From the NCBI GenBank assembly GCA_030737875.1, contig CM060915.1, positions 635,936,786 through 636,000,785 of the forward strand: 64,000 nt of DNA, read 5' to 3'. The notes under the pieces were generated by a model. That model saw nothing but the letters and a program-made list of their open reading frames with translations, had not been told where the DNA came from and did not search any database. Source of the DNA: Allium sativum. Its lineage: Eukaryota > Streptophyta > Magnoliopsida > Asparagales > Amaryllidaceae. A program made the position numbers and the translations under genes. Position 1 is the first letter of the stretch. The number at the start of each line of letters is the position of its first letter. Of this stretch, positions 1-8,691 are shown one piece after another.

Positions 1-658
1 GCAGAACCTCCATCTCTAGAAGTTTTTATAAAAATAATTATTTAAAATTATGGAACTTCTTTATCCTCGTAAAAATTTAATTATTTGGCCCATCCTATTT
101 TTGGGGATAGAGAAGACAAAAAGAATGGATGTGGAGAAATGAGACAGGCTCTGCTAGTTTAGTTATAGGGTTTACTGAGCTTCCTCAGCCGTCCAAATTT
201 AGCATTAGATCTGGGCTAGCCATGTCACTAGACCAATAAAAAAGTGCCACGTCAGCCTTAGTTTCAAAATTGAACCAGCTTGTTGACCAAAATAACGTAT
301 GATACATGTGTGCCAAGTCATGCTAAATCAGAGCACTGGGTCGACACAATCGACCCTTGTCTTGACCCAGGGTCGACACAAGTGGGGTTGGGTCAATATA
401 GGGTTGACCCAACCTGGGTTGTCCTCTCAGTGATGTTTACCTAGCATTATATTTTATTTTTAATTTTTAGCTCTTTAATTCATAACTTATTCATTTTTAC
501 TCCCTTTCCGACAAACCATATGTCTAAATTTATTAGAAAATTACAACGGACCCAATGGTGCTAGTCCGATTGTCCAATTCTGATGTTTATTTTGATTAAT
601 ATTTAGCTTATTACCCTTTTCTATTTAACTATTTTTTATTAAAATTCGAGGTGTACTA
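1..658 (-). repeat. H1 3' LTR, left part lies outside the window
   Basis: This block matches the right-hand LTR of the same element: position 4 onward (cagaacctcc...) aligns with 20849 onward, sharing the tracts tttggccc, gtccaaattta and ctgggtcgacaca. The right edge at 651-658 (gtgtacta) looks like a decayed gtgttaca, the reverse complement of the usual TGTAACAC start of plant Ty3/gypsy LTRs, and a polypurine tract follows at once. The pattern ttatagggttta near 165 reads on the minus strand as TAAACCCTATAA, a telo-box overlapping a TATA-like sequence, so the LTR promoter may lie there. The LTR is inferred to be about 2.7 kb when both copies are combined. Confidence 0.75.
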
Positions 659-670
659 TTTTCCCCTCCC
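659..670 (-). other. H1 polypurine tract
   Basis: On the minus strand this reads GGGAGGGGAAAA and sits directly before the inferred start of the H1 3' LTR. In LTR retrotransposons this is where plus-strand DNA synthesis is primed. The nearby ggatttcgtcattgaaat resembles the conserved tract next to the F2-1 polypurine tract (aatttcgtcctcgaaat, 49379-49396). Confidence 0.65.
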
Positions 671-1256
671 TAAAGGATTTCGTCATTGAAATCTCCAAGG
701 CTAAAAGAATGATATAAGTACTCTTAACCATTATCTACACCCATATACTCAACCATCAATCACTAGCATCACTGTCCTTAGATTTTCTAATGCTTTCCAT
801 GACCATATGAAAAAAGTGTAGTGTATGTGTCCCTAAGCTAATTCAAAAATCAGGTTGTCCATTGATTCATTTGACTCCTTAATGCAATTTCATGTTCGTA
901 TCATGCATCTAATATGTGTAAAAAGGAATCCTAGTAATACATATAATTTTATATGCGTGCAACAACCATTCACCAAAATGCAACATCCAGGTTATGATTC
1001 AACCATTTTTCATCCTATTTAAAATAAACTAAAAATGCACGCACATCCATATGCAATTATGTAAGCGTCCTAGTTTGTCGATCTCTAACTAGTGCCTAGT
1101 GTGTGCATATGCATCCACTAGCAAACACTTGCATCCACGTGATACATTCAAGCATAATATGTTCTATTTACAAGTTTTAAACCATTTCCTACCATCCATT
1201 GGCTTCTACCTAAGACTTATAATTCAAACGATAGAAAATATATTCAAATTCAAAGC
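671..1256 (-). other. H1 3' untranslated tail
   Basis: This is the stretch between the end of the H1 pol remnant and the polypurine tract. I see no coding pattern, RNA gene or tandem array in it. It has scattered gcatatgcat-like motifs only. Confidence 0.5.
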
Positions 1257-1635
1257 TTAGGAAAGCATTAAGAGCGCAGTATCAAAGAGAAATGGAAAAG
1301 AAGCGAGAATCCTATCCTTTGGCTTCCAAGTCGCATCATCTCTATCCTCTCTCCTTTAAGTCTTAACAAGCTTGATCCCATTATTCCGTAGTTTTTTCAC
1401 CTCAGATCCTAATATCCGTGTAGGAACTCGCCTGACTGATGTCTCCCTCTCTACCTCAACCTCCTCTAGGGTACTTGGCTCCACCACTACCGCAGAATCA
1501 TGTAAGCACTTTCGCAAGTACGAAATATGGAATACAACATGAACTCCTGTCAATCTCTCTGGTAGTATAAACCTATAGGCTATCTGACCTATTCTCTCTA
1601 CAATTGGGAGTGGACCTACAAACCTCGGCGCAAAC
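1257..1635 (-). pseudogene. H1 pol: integrase C-terminal end and chromodomain, broken
   Basis: This is the end of a Ty3/gypsy polyprotein. The reading frame shows FAPRFVGP, VFHISYLRKC and VHVVF motifs of the integrase C-terminal region. A stop codon (complement of 1356-1358) then interrupts it, after which the same frame continues with ATWKPKDRILASF, the typical chromodomain ending (ATWEPED...). In the family, integrase inserts the cDNA and the chromodomain guides it to heterochromatin. The fragment begins abruptly at 1635 because F1-1 was inserted there: upstream integrase codons resume at 14737 on the far side, ending in RFGLVGEL, which joins FAPRFVGP in the expected order. The residues MARISGLLQ that open the longest local frame come from the inserted LTR, not from pol. 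The class is chromovirus, probably Tekay-like. Confidence 0.88.
1631..1635. repeat. Target-site duplication of F1-1, left copy (caaac)
   Basis: Five bases directly before the TGTAATAACCC start of F1-1. The right copy at 14732-14736 reads ctaac, one mismatch, as expected for an older insertion. Both lie at the same codon of the interrupted integrase. Confidence 0.85.
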
Positions 1636-2042
1636 TGTAATAACCCGGAAATGCGAGCCAATTTAAATTTTTTATTTTGGCAATTTTAATTAAGTTTGAA
1701 CCTTTAAAATGATTTATTTTAAATAATAACGACGAAAATTTATTTTTAATAGAATTCGAACGTATATATTTATATAGATCGTCGTTAGAATATAAATATT
1801 TTATTTTAAATATAAAAGGAATTGAAAATGGTGCGGTAGTTCGAAAATTCGATTTCAAAATTCAAATGAATGTACCAGGTGCAAAATAAACCGAAATTTA
1901 GCGAAACCAAAAATATTGGAATTTAATTGAAAGTGTCTTTCCAACGAATCAGAAAAATTGAAATTTCATAGCGGGAATCAAAAGTTATGCCTAGTTGAAA
2001 ATCAAGAATAATCGCTATGGAATTCTAGCCCTTAAAAATGGG

Positions 2043-2316
2043 AATTTTGCAAACGACCTCGGTTTTCGACGAAACCACTTTTGTTGCATCCGCGATGTCA
2101 AATTATTGCTAGGTTTAAATTTCATAATTTTTCGAATCGATATGTGAGCGTGGCAAAGGAAAACGCGTTTGACCAGTTTCGGTTGATTTTAATTGACTGG
2201 AAAATGGCCATTTTTCAAATGGTCTCAGAATTTGACGAAACTAGTTTTGTTAAGACCGTATCGTCAATTCGAAGCTAGAAAATATTTTTCTGGAATTTTT
2301 AGAGTTCGTATGTGAC
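2043..2316 (+). repeat. Imperfect direct duplication inside the F1 LTR
   Basis: Two copies about 165 bp apart share the order: TTTT(G/T)CAAA, a C/T-rich CTC tract, GACGAAAC, TTTTGTT, an (A)TCGTCAA-like tract, GCTAG, AATTTTT and TATGTGA. Copy one starts near 2043 and copy two near 2208. The pair is kept in every F1 LTR seen here (9090-9370, 40150-40430, 50510-50790, and reversed at 29290-29570), so it predates the spread of the family. Confidence 0.7.
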
Positions 2317-2499
2317 CCCAGTAAATTGAAATGCACGTTCAAATTCAATATATAGAGTTATATGTTGATTTTGACGAAAACTGATCGAACTGGTCGAATC
2401 AGCCTACGATACATATCCCATTGTGTTCGGAATGGGGGTAAAACGCTAGGGACGACAGGCAGTGGGTCCCGTTTTGAGGTCGAAATAAAAAGTACCTTT

Positions 2500-2900
2500 T
2501 TTGAAATAAAATAAAATAAAAACCTCTCCCCTCTCTCTCTATACTCTCAGGCACCCCCTCCCCGGTCGTATTTCAGATCCAAGAAATAAAAAAAAAAACA
2601 CGCTGTAGGAAAACGCAATCGCCTTCCCCTTCGTAGCTGCCTACCACCATCGTTGGCACCTTCCCAGCCTACCGCGCCCCCATCGATTCCCGCCCTCTCG
2701 CTCCTCTGTATCCCCCTTCCCCTATTCAAATCGCCAGCCCTCTCTCCACTCGAGCAACCAAACCCCACCGCGAAGCACTACCTCACGAGGACCGCAGCCC
2801 ACCACCACCACCGGAGCAGGCCCTACACCGCCACCATTCTCCCCTGGCCTGTCAGATTTCGGCGCCCCCTTTCACCGTATACTGTAAGTTTTTCTTATTT
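2500..2900 (+). promoter_or_regulatory. CT-rich leader and GC-rich block with splice-donor-like end
   Basis: A run of ctctccc/ctctct (2520-2550) leads into a C-rich, GC-rich block (2630-2880) that stands out from the AT-rich LTR and ends at GTAAGT (2884-2889), a consensus plant 5' splice site followed by T-rich, intron-like sequence. The arrangement looks like a promoter-proximal first exon and intron. An 84-codon frame starting at 2653 (ATG) crosses the block and is proline-, serine- and histidine-rich, with no domain I recognise. The other F1 LTRs have a GC-rich block in the same place but with largely different sequence. Confidence 0.5.
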
Positions 2901-2989
2901 TTATTAATTTGTTTTTTTTCAAATTTAATTCCTTAGTAAAATTAGGATTTTTTTTAGTGTGTTAAAGCTATGATTTTTAATCTATAAAG

Positions 2990-3620
2990 TTGTGATTTTT
3001 ATGAACATAAAAATAGGATTTTTAAGTGTATGATTTCAAAATAAAAATCTAATTTTTATATGAATAGCTTCGTAAGAAAAATGTGTTTTTTTCTCATATG
3101 GAGTAGTGAAGGGAAATATAATTTATACATATTACATTAGTTTTAAAATATAATTTTTATATTAGTAGTAGGTTAAAAATATATTTTTTATATTAGTAGA
3201 AGGTTAAAAATATAATTTTTATAGTATAGAAAGAATAAAAATACGATTTTTATATTATATAGATAGTAAAAATTCGATCTTTATATATGTAGCGAAATAA
3301 AAATCTGATTTTTATTATATATACGTTGAGATAGAAATGTGATTTTTATAGCGATGATATAAAAATTTGATCTTTATATTAGAAATAGATATATAAAAAT
3401 ATAATTTTTATATAGAGAATAGCGTGATAAAAATATAATCTTTATTATATGAACACCGTTATAAAAACAGAATTTTTATCTATATAGTAGCGGTGTAAAA
3501 ATAGAATTTTTATCCATATATAGTGATTATAAAAATATGATTTTTATAATTTGAATAGCGGCATGAAAATATTATTTTTAGTTAGATAAAAATATAATTT
3601 TTATTATAAACAGCGGGACA
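2990..3620 (+). repeat. Run of AAAAAT...ATTTTT inverted repeats
   Basis: The motif TAAAAAT, 2-4 bases, ATTTTTA recurs many times at irregular spacing of about 35-60 bp (for example near 3190, 3390, 3500 and 3585). Each unit could form a short AT hairpin. The 3' LTR repeats it at 10080-10670. In F1-3 the corresponding region has become a regular 34-bp tandem array (41424 onward). Confidence 0.75.
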
Positions 3621-4319
3621 AGGACTACATTGGAATTTCAAATAGATCCAGATCGTTCAGCAGTTCAAAAGCAAAGCACGGTGGAGTGGAACCCTTTGTG
3701 AGAACTACTCACTTTAAATTCTATTTTCTAGTTAAAATATGTATACTAGGATGCAGACGGTGCTTAGTAGCACCCGACACCCGTCGTCCACAGACCATGG
3801 ACGGCTTGTATGTTTGTTTGTTGTGTTGTGAAGTTTGTTTGTGATGTTGATGTGAAGTGGATAATAAAATATTCATGTGTTGAAATAAATTAATTATCGT
3901 TAAAAATATAATTTTCAACGTGAATGTGAATATAGTGAATGTGAATAAATAAATATTCATTTACAAACCAGACGGTTTGTCTATGTACACCTATTTGAAA
4001 GATATTGATTGGGATGATAAATTTTACACATCACCCAACTGCACAGGTAATATTTAGTGTTTGTGGATTGAAACCCCACACGGGTGTTGGGATGATATTT
4101 GGCGTACACTAATCCCAATTATTTAGTTGTATGTCGATCGATTGGTCGACAGACTGTGTAAGCGTTGATTATCTATATCTAATGCTTGTGCAGTTGTGTG
4201 GTGCACTTTGGATGATGGTTGATTATTTATCATTGCTATTTATATACATGTGTTGTATGGAATCCATATAATTAACATTGATTGGGCCTCATTCCAATTG
4301 GGAAATAATGAAGAATATT

Positions 4320-4520
4320 AAAGAAAATTCATGTGTTGAATAGAATAAATAGTCATGTGTTGACGATGCTCATGTGTTGAGAATGCATGTGTTGAAAGTG
4401 TATTCATGTGTTGAATAAAATATTTATACAATAAAATTCACCCTTTTATTGTAAGTAAGAAGAAATATAGATTCATGTGTTGAATAGAATAAATATTCAT
4501 TTGTTGAATAAAATAACGAA
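4320..4520 (+). repeat. Cluster of CATGTGTTGA motifs
   Basis: The ten-base word CATGTGTTGA occurs at least six times in about 200 bp with variable spacers; a further near-copy is CATTTGTTGAA. The same word recurs at 11405-11585, 42500-42770 and, reversed, at 27500-27970. Conservation of the word but not the spacers suggests a protein-binding motif or a slipped array. Confidence 0.65.
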
Positions 4521-4787
4521 GTAGTGAAATATATAAAGCCGTTTTGATTAGAGATGCGCCATTTTGACGTGAGCAATATTTATATCGATTATATTCGTTT
4601 TTATAATGAATATAGAAAAGGTAGTGATTTCAAAATATAATGTTTTGAAAATATTATCATTTATATAGTAATGATATGAAATATTCAATTTCGATTTGAA
4701 ATTGAATATAGAGTTGAAATGATTTTGAAAACGAATTTAAAACGATTTATAAAATACGTTTTAAAAAGGAAATCGACGAAATGTACA

Positions 4788-4902
4788 ATATACATATATA
4801 TTATATATATAATGGCCTGAATATAACGCGCCGCGCAGCGGCAGCTCGCGAATTTCGACCATTGACTTCAAATTGACATTACGAGAGATCCGACCGTCGG
4901 AT
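4788..4902 (+). other. AT palindrome followed by two conserved GC hairpins
   Basis: A TATATA-rich palindrome (about 4790-4815) is followed by GCCGC-GCA-GCGGC (4830-4842), a perfect five-base-pair hairpin, and by ATCCGAC-C-GTCGGAT (4888-4902), a perfect seven-base inverted repeat. All three parts recur in order at 11870-11985, 43075-43190 and, with changes, 52575-52710. Confidence 0.65.
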
Positions 4903-7089
4903 TCTCCTAAAACTAGAACCGTTGGGTTCGTATCGAAAAGAGATTTCCAATGAATACTAGGAATTTGAAATCTGACAATTGGATTTGGAATTATGTCCAA
5001 ATCAAATTTGGAAAAGGTCGCTGTAAGTGCAGTTCGATGGCCGTTGATGGAAATCGACTGTACGGGCCTTGATAAAATTATTAAAAATATCAATAATTAG
5101 TGTAAAATCATAAGAAATGATTTGAAAAGAACTGGGATGAAAAACTCCATATTTGAAAAGATAAAAATAGATTTTTATCGAGATGAACTAGTTTTGAACT
5201 AGAATTAAAATCAATTTATTTTTGAAATAAATAAATTGAATTTGAATTGGTTTTGAAAATAACCAGAATTTCCAATATATATAAAGTGGAAGTGGATTTG
5301 AATCGAAATTGTCTTTGGAATATTTCGATGTTGAATTCCGTGATTATACAGATATTGTTATGGGAATTTGAAAGATATATTTATTTCGTTATTTCCAATA
5401 CGATATTTGTTGGTTTCAGAATGTGATATTGAATATAAGCCGGTATATTTTCTATTCAGAGCCTTGTATTTAATATCAAATATGATTTGGGCTTGTCGTG
5501 AATCGTGTTTTAGGTGACATTGGTTCTTTAACCCAGTTAAAGACAGGATATTGATTTTTGAGAAGATTAAAACTAAGTGGAGTTTTAATGAATCTTTAAT
5601 TAGATTTAAAGTGAATTGATAATTTAAATTATCAAATCTGAAAAGTGATCGAGAAGGGAGTATCACCAATTTTGCTCCAAAGCAATAGTTAAATCTTTAA
5701 TTAGATTTGAACGTGAAATGGTAATTAATTTTACCGATAACACCGTGGTGTTAGATATGGAGTATTACCAGTTTTGCTCCAGGGGATGAATAGGTTGGGA
5801 AATAAAATAAATAATTACTTCGGTGTGGTTCGCTAATCCCGACTAGTATGGAAAACCATAATATGGTTTGAAATGATATCCAAAGGAAGATTAAAGAATA
5901 AATATAGAAGAATTTATCTTTGATAAAATTAATGGGAACCTTTCCCTCAGAATGTGAATTTTTGAATAAAAGAATATTCTGAATTGGAATGAGGCGTATG
6001 TTGTGTTTGTGTAACTCATGTTTATTATATACGCGGGTTATTCAGAAAGGCTGGGTTTATACCCATTCTGAATAACCGATTCGACGGTATGTCGAAGATG
6101 AAGACGGTGGTTGAAGACCGGAAGTCTTCACATCGTTTGGGTGATTACTAATGATCTTGATTGGGCTGTACACCAAAGATGAGGAAATCGGTTGGTAATC
6201 GTCCAAACATACTTGGAGATCGATGGATATGTGAGGAAAGTGCCTCCGGTTTCATTCAGGCCCAGAACAAACTTGTAAATGGATTGTGTGTCTAACATTG
6301 GATTTTATTCTGTGTTGATTGATCTCTATTAAATATACATCTATTTGGTGGCGGAGAATTTATTCTCTTGCTTAACGCCCTTCTCTGAGACGTACGAGCT
6401 CAGAGGTTGTATATCGATGGACATCAGTCGCATGACATGAATTGCTAGTGTGGCATGCCTAAGTGGCAAATGATCAAGGCTTCTGTTGAAAAGCAAAGTC
6501 TTGTGGTTGATTATCAAAGCACAGCCTGTGTGGCATAGCTTTGTGTATAGCGTGAATTCGCGAGCCTCACACCTCGGTATGAGTCAAAAACGGGATAGTG
6601 ACTGCAGGGAGAGCACGATGTTTCTTTCTAGCTAGTGGTGGTGTCAGTGCTTAAGCTGGCTGACATTTATATACTCTTCACCTGTGTGGTTGTTGGAATG
6701 CGAGGCGCCTCGGATATAGGTCTGTTAGGACCGGGAAACGTGTGTTCAAGAATAACTAATCCTCAAAAGTAAGAGAGGACCGACCCTGAAGATCCAAGGA
6801 TCATGGTGGGGTCCTGAGACATTTGCTAGAGTGTCTCGAATCGGAGAGGAGCTTGCCCCTTGCCTCGACTCATGACGGAAATCCAATTTCCAATACATGA
6901 TATTGCGTTTTTATTTGTAGAACCTAGTATGGCGACATAGTGGTATGGGTCATTCATGCCATATATGATTGATATTTATGATTGAAATTGTTTTGACACT
7001 ATACATTTATTATAGTATCAAATAATGTGTTTTTAACGTATCAAGCATGCTTTGGATATTATAAGGTAAAAACCCTATCCTTCGGCTTG

Positions 7090-7370
7090 CGTTGCATTGT
7101 GTGATGGGGCCTGGGTCTTATAATAGCTTCATCTTTCTTTATTTAGCATTGTGCTGTTTGTTTTATGCACTGGTATTCTTGGGAGGAAACCCGTTTCGTG
7201 TTATACGGCGTGGTCCCTTGATTTACCGAACTTTAAAAACCAATATTAATAACTGTTTTAGTTCTCACACCAGTCACATGACTGACCTGGAGTTTATTGT
7301 TTTAACCTAAACTCTGGATGCCCCTATTTTCCACACGGGCAGCTAGTAGTTTTGGTTTTGCGGATTTATA
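7090..7370 (+). promoter_or_regulatory. LTR end module shared by F1, F2 and H2
   Basis: This block carries aaacccgtttc, the tatacggcgtggtccc tract, ctcacaccagtc...atgactgacctg and gggtgcccctattttccac...gggcag. Recognisable versions sit near the U5 end of every F1 and F2 LTR and of the H2 LTR (reversed at 21650-21830, 25215-25390, 44745-44900 and 57105-57260; direct at 54020-54200 and 62770-62960). The function is unknown; it may hold RNA 3'-end or processing signals. Confidence 0.65.
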
Positions 7371-7654
7371 TTCACAGGATCCTGATTTACAGCTGGAACG
7401 ATACTCGGAAAGCTCTGTATCTGTGTATTACTTCTAGTTGTGTTTTGTATTATTTTCCGCTGCGATGTATGTAAATGTAATTTAAATCTCTGATATTTGT
7501 GAAATGTGTAATATTTATTCATACTCTGTATATTCTTGTATTCTGATGGAATTGTTGTAATAAACAATGAAATGTTCTTCTGTTGCGTTCCGATGTGTGT
7601 TGTCCTCAACGCCATCCGGGCTTTCCTTACCGGGGAAATTCAGGTCGTATCAGT

Positions 7655-7666
7655 TGGTATCAGAGC
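7655..7666 (+). other. F1-1 primer-binding site (initiator Met tRNA)
   Basis: TGGTATCAGAGC, two bases after the LTR end, is complementary to the 3' end of plant initiator-Met tRNA, the usual minus-strand primer of plant LTR retrotransposons. The match is 12 bases. Confidence 0.93.
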
Positions 7667-7992
7667 TTTGGTTTACAGAGCACGAGAACAAGACACATTA
7701 GAACCATATGAAAGAATTCATAAGATATTGGATTAGTAATGTCCAATTAGAATGACTCGTTAGAGATGGGATCAGTAGTATCCTAGAACGGGTGTGAAGA
7801 GTATATTTTTAAAATGAAAACAAAATTTGTTTTGAAATTTAAACCAGTATACGTATTTGAATATTTTATTTATGTTGATTTTGGTCAATCGAGTATATAA
7901 AGATTTTGCATATACGCGTCATGAACGTATATGCGAAGTTTTAATATACTAGATAGATATAGAATCACACTCTAGTCGCCCGGACATGATCC

Positions 7993-8014
7993 TGATGATG
8001 GCGCGCCATCACCA
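7993..8014 (+). other. Dimerisation-like hairpin with GCGCGC loop (F1-1)
   Basis: Stem TGATGATG pairs with CATCACCA around the self-complementary loop GCGCGC (8001-8006): five inner base pairs, one A-C mismatch, two more pairs. It lies about 340 nt after the primer-binding site. F1-3 has CTGCAG in the loop at the same place, and F2-1 has CAGCTG in a homologous context. Confidence 0.7.
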
Positions 8015-8284
8015 ATATTTATTTTCAAGTCACGAAGGTGTGATATCTATATATTTCCATTAGACTGGTGTGAGAACCAAAATATAGCTAGAATACATTG
8101 TTGTGAATTGACACCAAAAGCATGATTTTCTGTATATATATCAAAATTATGAATTTGAAACTATAATTCACTAATTGATTGATGGTTGTGTTGTTTGTTT
8201 ATTTGTTTGATAATTTTGAACCATTTGGCCTAATTGAACCGAATTTTGAACTGTAATGAAAAATGATTACAATTGCATGCATAT

Positions 8285-8365
8285 ACATGTACTTACATTG
8301 AACAGGTCATAGCAAGGAGGCTAGAGCAGAGAATAAAATTGTTTGCCCGACAAATAGGTACATGT
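8285..8365 (+). other. Conserved long stem enclosing a small hairpin (F1-1)
   Basis: ACATGTAC (8285-8292) is the exact reverse complement of GTACATGT (8358-8365). Between them a small hairpin around TGCCC can form just before the closing arm. F1-3 keeps both outer arms (63888-63895, 63962-63969), and its inner arms are perfect: ATTTGTT and AACAAAT. In F1-1 the inner stem has one mismatch and one G-T pair. Confidence 0.5.
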
Positions 8366-8404
8366 TTACCATAATTTACTGTTTTGTTTGGGTGATGATG
8401 ATTT

Positions 8405-8545
8405 TATGAGCCGATTGGCTAGCCGCTTGCCTTTTTCTTTTTCTTTTTGATTGAAGAAGGCCATGGGAGGCTATATGAAATATCCCTAAGTCCCCAGTGC
8501 AGGGGAGGTTATGGCGAAATTTTTCGAAAATTTAGGGTGTTAGCC
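8405..8545 (+). other. Twin-hairpin cassette shared with F2 (F1-1 copy)
   Basis: AGCC-GATT-GGCT (8409-8420) is followed directly by AGCC-GCTT-GCCT (8421-8432, one mismatch), then a pyrimidine run (cctttttctttttc), GGGAGGTTATGGCG (8503-8516) and an AAATTTTTCGAAAATTT palindrome. The order hairpins, T-rich run, GGAGGT, GGC, TTTTC, GTTAG is also found twice in the F2-1 internal region. There is no coding frame. Confidence 0.7.
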
Positions 8546-8680
8546 AAATTTTTGAAAAATTTGAAAAGTTCTTAGAAACTAAAAAGTGAAGAACTTAAGC
8601 CATAATGAAAATACAGAAAGTTGAGTTGATTAGTTAAACAACTTTCGGCTTCGTTCCTTTTCGGGGAAGAAAAGTTATAA

Positions 8681-8690
8681 GTGGGGGAGA
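8681..8690 (+). other. F1-1 polypurine tract
   Basis: GTGGGGGAGA, followed by one T and then the 3' LTR start. This is the expected plus-strand primer site. Confidence 0.9.
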
Positions 8691-8691
8691 T

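Larger units (their letters stand above)
1636..7652 (+). repeat. F1-1 5' LTR (6,017 bp)
   Basis: It begins TGTAATAACC and ends GGTCGTATCA, followed two bases later by the primer-binding site. Along its length it holds: an AT-rich first 400 bp; a duplicated 165-bp module; a CT-rich stretch and GC-rich block (2520-2880); a long run of AAAAAT/ATTTTT hairpins (2990-3620); spaced CATGTGTTGAA motifs (4320-4520); an AT palindrome with GC hairpins (4788-4902); and an end module shared with F2 and H2 (7090-7370). Short open frames inside it recur on both strands and show no known domain, so I do not treat them as genes. Confidence 0.95.
7653..8691 (+). other. F1-1 internal region (1,039 bp, non-coding)
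   Basis: Between the two LTRs there is only a primer-binding site, about 1 kb of AT-rich sequence without a coding frame, and a polypurine tract. The first 745 bp or so align throughout with the F1-3 internal region (63255-64000), an independent insertion, so the short non-coding state is the normal form of the family and not a private deletion. It contains a palindromic-loop hairpin (7993-8014), a long-range stem (8285-8365) and the twin-hairpin cassette (8405-8545). Confidence 0.9.

Noticed and set aside
4761..5093. 110-codon minus-strand frame in the F1 LTR, also seen at 11836-12168 and partly at 43052-43291
   Set aside because: It recurs because the LTR recurs; it is antisense to the element, has no domain, and changes length between copies.
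7996..8011. Restriction-site-like palindrome with no meaning
   Set aside because: A lone palindrome would be dismissed, but homologous positions in F1-3 and F2-1 keep a palindromic loop with other bases, so I moved it to the findings.
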